Of a DNA stretch of 10,606 bases, positions 5,409 through 10,606 are shown one piece after another; positions within the stretch are counted from its first letter, which is position 1, and every line of letters begins with the position of its first letter. Both the position numbers and the translations under genes were made by a program. The stretch spans positions 1 through 10,606 of the forward strand of contig NYZG01000240.1 of assembly GCA_002687025.1 (NCBI GenBank), given 5' to 3'. This stretch comes from Candidatus Poribacteria bacterium. GTDB taxonomy: Bacteria > Poribacteria > WGA-4E > GCA-2687025. Under the pieces are notes generated by a model. It saw nothing but the letters and a program-made list of their open reading frames with translations. It searched no databases and had not been told where the DNA came from.

Positions 5409-6479
5409 CTACCCGATCGGCAGCCTGCCGAAGTCGTTGGCGGTTCGCAGTATTGCCGGGAAGCTCTCTCGCCATCGGTTTTCCGGGACGTTCTCCGTGA
5501 TGCCGATGATGAACCGATCACCCGGGGCCGACTCCCGAAGCAAACGGCGCGTCTCCTCCTCGATGGCGGCGGGCTCACGCAGGTGCACCGACGACGGGAA
5601 GTTGATGAACAGCGTCTTTCCCGGCCACTTCTCCCGCGCCTCGGCGAGCGTCATGTCGGAGTCGGGAGCGGGCGTGAACGCCTCGATCCAATCCAGCGGG
5701 GACGCCGCTACCTCGTCCGCCCACAGCGCGTTGTTGGCGTCGAGATGGCTTCCGAAGAGCTTCCCGCCGGCGTGGAGGGCATCGCCCAGTTCCTCCCAGT
5801 GCGGCATGACAAACTCTACGAGCCGCTCCTTGCCGAGCACCTCCGGCGAGTAGTTCCCGCCGCTCTGGACAACCCACGCGGGAGACTCGGCGATGATCGG
5901 ATAGGTCTGCCGCTCGTTCTCGAGGATGGCGTCGTGCAACGCGATCACCCGTTCTCGCCGCTCGGCCCACTCGGCCGCGAACGTGTCGAGGCCCATGAGC
6001 GTGTACATGATCGTGTGCAACGGCGATCCCGGCGCGCCTGTCTTGAAGAACGCGCGCCCCTCGCTCCGTTCCTGAGCGGCGAGGAAGCCGTCGTAGTTCC
6101 GGGCATACTGGCGGTCGCACATCATGAACTCGATCGCGGCGTAGTCGTCGGGCGTCTTGAATGGGTATTCGACACGCCAGGTCGTCGCCTCGACCTTGGG
6201 CGACGGCACGCGGCTGTGCACCGACGACACGGACCCCTCCGGCGTGTGGACCGTGGTCCGCGTGTAGGTCGTCTCGCCCTCCTCATACGACTCCGACTCG
6301 CGCCGCACGTTGGGCGAGGCGGAACTGTACACCCCCGCGGAGTCGATGACGCACATGCCGTCGCGCAGTAGCTGCGCTTCGGCCTCGTCGTGTGGGACAC
6401 GCCATCCCTTCATCGCGAACGGCACGCTGTCGACGAACTCGCCCGCGAACACTCTCTCGATCCGTTCCGCGCAGTTCAT
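5409..6479 (-). CDS. Uroporphyrinogen decarboxylase (URO-D)-like protein, probably not a heme enzyme
   Basis: The 356-residue protein begins MNCAERIERVFAGEFVDSVP, the usual start of URO-D superfamily proteins, and ends RWRESFPAILRTANDFGRLP, also typical. Internal family blocks are SHLDANNALWADEVAASPLD at 244-263, FTPAPDSDMTLAEAREKWPG at 268-287 and INFPSSVHL at 292-300. The N-terminal substrate-binding motif of true heme-pathway HemE (RxPVWxMRQAGR) is absent, and no other heme gene is nearby. The fold is the TIM barrel shared with MtaA/CmuA corrinoid methyltransferases, so a methyl-transfer or unknown role is more likely. H245 in GSHLDANN is a candidate catalytic or metal residue. ATG 6477-6479 is chosen over in-frame ATG 6561-6563 because the family start is here and AAGGGG lies 6 bases upstream. 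It is 89 bp downstream of the phosphoesterase gene, same strand, so probably co-transcribed. Confidence 0.82.
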   Translation of the reverse strand: MNCAERIERVFAGEFVDSVPFAMKGWRVPHDEAEAQLLRDGMCVIDSAGVYSSASPNVRRESESYEEGETTYTRTTVHTPEGSVSSVHSRVPSPKVEATTWRVEYPFKTPDDYAAIEFMMCDRQYARNYDGFLAAQERSEGRAFFKTGAPGSPLHTIMYTLMGLDTFAAEWAERRERVIALHDAILENERQTYPIIAESPAWVVQSGGNYSPEVLGKERLVEFVMPHWEELGDALHAGGKLFGSHLDANNALWADEVAASPLDWIEAFTPAPDSDMTLAEAREKWPGKTLFINFPSSVHLREPAAIEEETRRLLRESAPGDRFIIGITENVPENRWRESFPAILRTANDFGRLPIG

Positions 6480-6568
6480 GTCTCGCCCCTTCCCTGAGCA
6501 GATCGCGAAGTCCAGATCAGGACCGCTGCCGCAGGCTGCCCAACCCACGAGCGTGTCCGACATCCCGA

Positions 6569-8428
6569 TCAGGGGCTCTCGCCCTCGGGTCCAGCCGCCG
6601 CCAACCGGAGGTCTCCGGCATCGGCAAGTCGGAGCGTGTAGCCCCATGCCTTGTACGAGTCGGGGCATTTCACCAGAATCGGGTTCCATCCAGACTTCAG
6701 GGGAAGCACGAAGTAGTAAGGGTGGAATCGGTCCGTGTAGCCGACGTACGGGAACACGGGCTCACCGTTCACCAGCACCCGTAGGGCATCGTCACCCCAG
6801 GCCGCAGCCAGAACGTGCCGGTCGTCAGGGCTGTACGCGTAGCAGAGCCCGTATGCGATGACGTTGTCGCTGCCGTAAATACCCTCCAAATCCCCCCGGC
6901 CTCCGTCGCTGGCCGTGGCCGGCTGCCATTCGGCGGAATGGCCCCCTGCGCGGTATCGCGACTGCGTCCAGTCCTTTTCCGGTTCGGCGGTCTGGAGAAA
7001 CTCAGGCGTCAGCGCATGCTCCCACTTACCGTCGGTGGGCATCGGCCCCCGTATGCCGAGGTCGAAGGGCCCCACGACCTGCCATTCCTGGATCGGCACG
7101 AACTCCTGTAGCGCTAAGGGCCCAATGTCCTCTTCCCACTCCTGTAGGACCTTGTTGCCGTAGTGGACCGTGTAGCGGCAGTAGGGAAATGGCGTCACGG
7201 ACTGCAATGCATAGGACAGGCGGAACGCAAACTCATCGGATGTTCCGGGCTGTAGGACGTGACTGATCTCTCGTGGGGTTACCGCCCACGAGGTACTGCC
7301 CGACGCATCGACGTAGGGGTCATGCCAATAGCCCGTCGTTCGGTTGTTCGCCCACCGCGGGGTTCCATCGGCGACGACGACCTCCGCGCGGATCGAGACC
7401 GGCTGGTCCAGTTCGTTGCTCATATGGAGGACGAGTTCGCCGCGTCCCTCACCGGCGGACGGCGGAGAGAAGCGCCTTTCGGTCCTGAGCAGCTTGGCTG
7501 CTTTCTCCTGGAACTCTCGGGGAGCCACATCGTACGGGTGCACGGAGCCCGGCTCTATAATCGCGACATGAGCGTCGGCACCGTCGACCGTCACCGTCGT
7601 GTAGTGGTGAAATGCCCCGGCCTGGCGAGGCCCGCGGGGCGCCAGTTCGGCTCCGGTTGCGCTCAGGACGAAGTACCGACGATCGTGGCGCCTCTCAACG
7701 GACAGCCCGTGGTAGTGCCCGGCGAAGACCGTGTAGGGCAGTCCTTCCAGCCACGACTCGACGGTCTCCCACTGGGCAAGGTCCTCGCCGGATCGATCCC
7801 AGACGGGCCGATGCATGAATACGAAGATGTGAGGCGCGTCGCGATGCTCCTCGATATCTTCGCGGAGCCACGCCATCTGCGCGGAGCCTAGCTGAGGTTC
7901 ACCGGCGCGCCAACCCTCCTCGGTGTTCAGCAGGACGAAGTGGCACGCCTTGTAGTCGAAGGAGGTATACGTCCTGCCAACATGCTCGTCCCAGTAGTCG
8001 TACATCGCCTTGTTCGAGATGTCGTGGTTGCCGGGGAGGAAGAAGAACGGCACTTCGGTGCGCTCGGCGTGCTCGAGGAACTCTTCCCAGTCGGCGCCCA
8101 TCTGGGCGACATCCTGCGTGTTGCCCTGGATCAGGTCTCCGACCATGATCGTGAAGTCGGGGCGAAGGTGGTTCAGTTCATCGATCGCCCGGTCGAAGAT
8201 CGGCCAGTTGTGCAATCCGCCGCCGGTCTTGTCGCCCACGACCGCGAAGGTGAACTTGCTTCCGTCTTGAGGGAACGGGCGATCGATGCCCGCAACACGC
8301 AGAGGCAGTCTGGGAGAGGCGCCGGTCGAGCCGGTCACATGTCCCACGGCGACCGTCGCCGCCACGCAGAGCAGCATCAGCAGTGTCGCCGCGGGCAATC
8401 GGTTGGGGCGACTACTCACTCGGCTCAT
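6569..8428 (-). CDS. Secreted calcineurin-like metallophosphoesterase with C-terminal beta domain
   Basis: The 619-residue protein has an N-terminal signal sequence (basic MSRVSSRPNRLP, then ATLLMLLCVAATVAVG), so it is predicted to act in the periplasm or outside. It has no lipobox. The catalytic domain covers about 58-290 and shows the binuclear metal-centre motifs: FAVVGDKTGG (D66), MVGDLI (D98), GNHD at 133-136, MHRPVW (H206) and GHYHG (H238 and H240). The first motif is D-x-T in place of the common D-x-H. Residues about 330-440 form a linker/beta region. From 449 (WQVVGPFD) to 603 (VLVNGEPVF ... SGWNPILVKC ... AWGYTLRLAD) there is a beta-sandwich-like module found in secreted enzymes of Planctomycetes and related bacteria. 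The substrate, probably a phosphomonoester or phosphodiester, cannot be told. ATG 8426-8428 is preferred: GGGAGA lies 8 bases upstream and the signal peptide starts at once. The frame stays open further upstream, but those residues are arginine-rich noise. Confidence 0.85.
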   Translation of the reverse strand: MSRVSSRPNRLPAATLLMLLCVAATVAVGHVTGSTGASPRLPLRVAGIDRPFPQDGSKFTFAVVGDKTGGGLHNWPIFDRAIDELNHLRPDFTIMVGDLIQGNTQDVAQMGADWEEFLEHAERTEVPFFFLPGNHDISNKAMYDYWDEHVGRTYTSFDYKACHFVLLNTEEGWRAGEPQLGSAQMAWLREDIEEHRDAPHIFVFMHRPVWDRSGEDLAQWETVESWLEGLPYTVFAGHYHGLSVERRHDRRYFVLSATGAELAPRGPRQAGAFHHYTTVTVDGADAHVAIIEPGSVHPYDVAPREFQEKAAKLLRTERRFSPPSAGEGRGELVLHMSNELDQPVSIRAEVVVADGTPRWANNRTTGYWHDPYVDASGSTSWAVTPREISHVLQPGTSDEFAFRLSYALQSVTPFPYCRYTVHYGNKVLQEWEEDIGPLALQEFVPIQEWQVVGPFDLGIRGPMPTDGKWEHALTPEFLQTAEPEKDWTQSRYRAGGHSAEWQPATASDGGRGDLEGIYGSDNVIAYGLCYAYSPDDRHVLAAAWGDDALRVLVNGEPVFPYVGYTDRFHPYYFVLPLKSGWNPILVKCPDSYKAWGYTLRLADAGDLRLAAAGPEGESP

Positions 8429-8628
8429 TGCGTGGGTCTCCCGCTCACATGTGTGGAGGACTCGACGTGGCAGCGTCGCCTCGTGCATGGGTCCTGCCCA
8501 GGACCATCGGCGTAGTCGTTTGCATCCACGAGTAGCCACTCCCGGAGCGACGCGCAACTCGGGCGCGCGCATCTGGACTTCGCGCATGGCGATAGCCGAC
8601 ACTAGCCTGCCCAAGGAGAGACCGACCC
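8429..8628. other. Divergent intergenic region (phosphoesterase / glutaminase-like gene)
   Basis: This 200-base stretch must hold the promoters of two divergent genes, but I find no convincing -10/-35 pair on either strand. It contains the 8-base palindrome CACATGTG at 8446-8453, 18 bases upstream of the phosphoesterase start codon, and the word CGCGCAT twice in the same orientation at 8566-8572 and 8581-8587. Either could be a regulator site or chance in GC-rich DNA. Confidence 0.4.
8613..8620 (+). promoter_or_regulatory. Shine-Dalgarno fixing the start of the glutaminase-like gene
   Basis: AAGGAGAG is followed by eight bases and then ATG 8629. This is a good spacing and confirms that the protein starts MPTDSLRDDP, without a signal peptide. 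No in-frame start closer to the family domain fits better. Confidence 0.68.
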
Positions 8629-10606
8629 ATGCCCACGGATAGCCTGCGCGACGACCCCATCCGGCCGCCCGCCGTTCCATTGATCGCGTGCGATCCGTAC
8701 TTCAGCATCTGGTCGCGCGCGGACGCCCTGACGGACACGTTCACGAGCCATTGGACCGGCAAGCGGCAGTCGCTCACGAGCCTCATACGCATCGAGGGCG
8801 CCGTGTATCGCCTGATGGGCGACACCCCGGCCGAACTGCCGGCGCTGACCCAGGAGACCGTCGTCGTCCTCCCCACGCGCACGATCTATGAGTTTTCGGG
8901 CCATGGCGTGGACGTCACACTCACCTTCCTAACGCCCGCGCTGCCCGACGACATCGACATCCTGTCGCGGCCGGTCACGTACGTAGCCTGGGATGTCCAG
9001 CCCACCGACGGCGTAGCGCGCGGGGTGGCGCTGTACTTCTCCGCGAGCGGCGAGCTTACCGTGGACGTTCCTGAGCAGGAGGTCGCCTGGGGTCGCGTGG
9101 ATTCGCCGGCGTTGGACATCCTCCGCATTGGCTCGACGGAACAGCCGGTGCTCGATAAGGACGGCGACGACCTGCGCATCGACTGGGGCCATGCGTACGT
9201 TGCCGCAAGCAAGTCGCAGGCGTCGACCTACGCGGGTTCATTCGACACCGCGATACAGGCGTTCACGACGGGCGGCGCCGTACCGCCATCCGACGACTCT
9301 CGTGGGCCACGGGCGGCGGGAGACGATCTGCCGGTGTTGGCGGCCGCCTTCGATCTCGGCTCCGTCACGGAGCGGGCGTCGCGCAGGATCACCGTCGCGT
9401 ATGATGACGAATACTCCATCGAGTACATGGGTCAGCGACTTCGCCCGTATTGGCGGCGCAAGGGAATGGCCGCCGTCGAGCTGCTGGAGACATCGGAGCG
9501 TGAGGCCGACGGTCTGGCGGCGAGATGCGCGCGATTCGACGAAGAGTTGGTCGAAGACCTGACTCGCATCGGCGGGGTCAAGTACGCGGGCCTGTGCGCC
9601 CTGGCGTACCGGCAGGCGCAGGCGGCGAACAAGGTCACCGCCGACGCCAACGGCTGTCCTCTGATGTTCCCGAAGGAGAACTTCAGCAACGGGTGCATCG
9701 GCACCGTGGACGTCATCTATCCGATGATCCCGCAGTTCCTGCTGCTCAATCCGACGCGGGCCAAGGCTGCTATCGCGCCGGTGCTGGATTACGCGGCGTC
9801 GGGGCGCTGGAAGTTCCCGTTCGCGCCGCACGACCTCGGCCGCTACCCGCACGCGAACGGGCAAGTCTACGGCGGCGGCGAGGAGACCGAAGATCGACAG
9901 ATGCCCGTCGAGGAGAGCGGTAACATGATCCTCCTCGTGGCGGCGGTCGTGCAGGCGGAGGGAAGCGCCGCGTTTGCTTCGCGGTACTGGCCGCAGTTGA
10001 CGGAGTGGGCCGAGTACCTCGCCGACAAGGGCTTCGACCCGGAGCACCAGCTCTGCACCGACGACTTCGCGGGTCATCTCGCGCACAACGTGAACCTGTC
10101 CGTGAAGGCGATCATGGCTCTCGGCGCATATGCGAATCTGTGCGCGGTCCGCGGCGAGACGATGGCCGGCGATCGCTACCGCGCGCTGGCCGAGGAGTTC
10201 GCCGCGCGGTGGATGCGCGAAGCCGACGACGGCGACCAGTACCGCCTCACGTTCGACGGCGCCGGCACGTGGAGCCAGAAGTACAACCTCGTGTGGAACC
10301 GCGTTCTCGACCTGCGTCTGTTCCCCGACTCGGTCGCCGAAAAGGAGATGGCGCGCTATCGCCAGGTTCAAGGCCGCTACGGCCTGCCCCTCGATTCGCG
10401 TCAGGGCTACACCAAGATCGACTGGATTCTCTGGACCGCGACGCTCACGGGCGTCCGCGATGACTTCGACGCTCTTGTCGCGCCGGTCCATGATTTCGTC
10501 AACGAGACGCCGGATCGCGTGCCTCTGACAGACTGGTACGAGACGGACACGGCGAAGCTCAGGAACATGATCGCCCGTCCCGTGGTGGGCGGGTTCTTCA
10601 TGCGGA
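8629..10606 (+). CDS. Glutaminase A-like protein (DUF4964/DUF5127/DUF4965/DUF1793), 3' end cut
   Basis: The 659 visible residues match the glutaminase A family, known from fungal GtaA and many Bacteroidetes and Planctomycetes. Blocks in order are RPPAVPLIACDPYFSIWSRA at 12-31 with SHWTGKRQSLTSLIRIEG (DUF4964 region), LPTRTIYEFSGHGVDVTLTF and ALPDDIDILSRPVTY (DUF5127 region, about 70-300), GGVKYAGLCALAYRQAQAANK with FPKENFSNGCIGTVDVIYPM and MPVEESGNMILLVAAVV (DUF4965 region, about 310-470), and DDFAGHLAHNVNLSVKAIMA to ARPVVGGFFMR (DUF1793 region). RPVVGG is close to the usual end of the family, so only a short piece is missing. Family enzymes are described as glutaminases releasing ammonia from glutamine. 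Most of them carry a signal peptide, but this one begins MPTDSLRDDP with none, so it may work in the cytoplasm. Substrate assignment is by family only, and the true substrate could differ. Confidence 0.88.
   Translation, partial: MPTDSLRDDPIRPPAVPLIACDPYFSIWSRADALTDTFTSHWTGKRQSLTSLIRIEGAVYRLMGDTPAELPALTQETVVVLPTRTIYEFSGHGVDVTLTFLTPALPDDIDILSRPVTYVAWDVQPTDGVARGVALYFSASGELTVDVPEQEVAWGRVDSPALDILRIGSTEQPVLDKDGDDLRIDWGHAYVAASKSQASTYAGSFDTAIQAFTTGGAVPPSDDSRGPRAAGDDLPVLAAAFDLGSVTERASRRITVAYDDEYSIEYMGQRLRPYWRRKGMAAVELLETSEREADGLAARCARFDEELVEDLTRIGGVKYAGLCALAYRQAQAANKVTADANGCPLMFPKENFSNGCIGTVDVIYPMIPQFLLLNPTRAKAAIAPVLDYAASGRWKFPFAPHDLGRYPHANGQVYGGGEETEDRQMPVEESGNMILLVAAVVQAEGSAAFASRYWPQLTEWAEYLADKGFDPEHQLCTDDFAGHLAHNVNLSVKAIMALGAYANLCAVRGETMAGDRYRALAEEFAARWMREADDGDQYRLTFDGAGTWSQKYNLVWNRVLDLRLFPDSVAEKEMARYRQVQGRYGLPLDSRQGYTKIDWILWTATLTGVRDDFDALVAPVHDFVNETPDRVPLTDWYETDTAKLRNMIARPVVGGFFMR

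Noticed and set aside
5583..6371. 262-codon open frame antisense to the URO-D-like gene
   Set aside because: It overlaps a well-supported gene and shows no family features.
6480..6689. N-terminal extension of the URO-D-like protein to an upstream start
   Set aside because: It would overlap the phosphoesterase stop region, and the family start motif with its own Shine-Dalgarno is at 6479.
8429..8680. 84-residue N-terminal extension of the phosphoesterase
   Set aside because: It would place an Arg-rich segment before a clear signal peptide and would cross the start of the divergent gene.
9238..10491. 417-codon open frame antisense to the glutaminase-like gene
   Set aside because: The plus strand encodes a clear conserved family with good Shine-Dalgarno. 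The antisense frame has no recognisable domain and is a high-GC shadow.

Overview
The window is high-GC bacterial DNA holding six protein genes and no RNA genes, CRISPR array or insertion sequence that I can recognise. The best lineage clue is the large secreted WD40 protein. Its order is signal peptide, WD40 blades, dockerin, cohesin-like domain, then a C-terminal tail starting LLPNYPNPFNPETW. That architecture and that tail are typical of Candidatus Poribacteria and related FCB/PVC-type environmental bacteria. The other genes (a uroporphyrinogen-decarboxylase-like protein, a secreted calcineurin-like phosphoesterase with a C-terminal beta domain, and a DUF4965-type glutaminase homologue) fit such a genome. 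The lineage is an inference, not proven.

Layout: (1) 1-271, minus strand: N-terminus of a Wzz-type polysaccharide chain-length/export protein, cut by the window edge. (2) 272-587: divergent intergenic region with an extended -10 promoter for the rightward gene and a GC-rich hairpin in its probable 5' UTR. (3) 588-3404, plus: a 938-residue secreted protein with 14 WD40 repeats (two sets of seven), a dockerin, a cohesin-like domain and a T9SS/FlgD-like tail. (4) 3405-3560: a hairpin, then a promoter and an inverted repeat that drive or control the next gene. (5) 3561-4070, plus: a small heat-shock protein (Hsp20). 42 bp further on, 4113-5396 plus: truD, tRNA pseudouridine-13 synthase. The two are probably co-transcribed. 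(6) 5409-6479 and 6569-8428, both minus and probably one operon in the order phosphoesterase then UroD-like protein; the UroD-like gene ends 12 bp from the convergent end of truD. (7) 8429-8628: a second divergent intergenic region. (8) 8629 to the right edge, plus: a glutaminase-family (DUF4964/DUF5127/DUF4965/DUF1793) protein that is nearly complete.

The left side (Wzz protein and extracellular propeller/cohesin/dockerin protein) points to envelope and cell-surface functions. The middle pair links protein quality control to tRNA modification. The right side looks like accessory catabolism. I see no complete undescribed system. The most unusual element is the WD40 protein, which carries a tandem array homogenised at DNA level and both halves of a cohesin-dockerin pair. 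The 5' region of hsp20, where an inverted repeat overlaps the predicted transcription start and could pair with the Shine-Dalgarno sequence, is the best regulatory lead.
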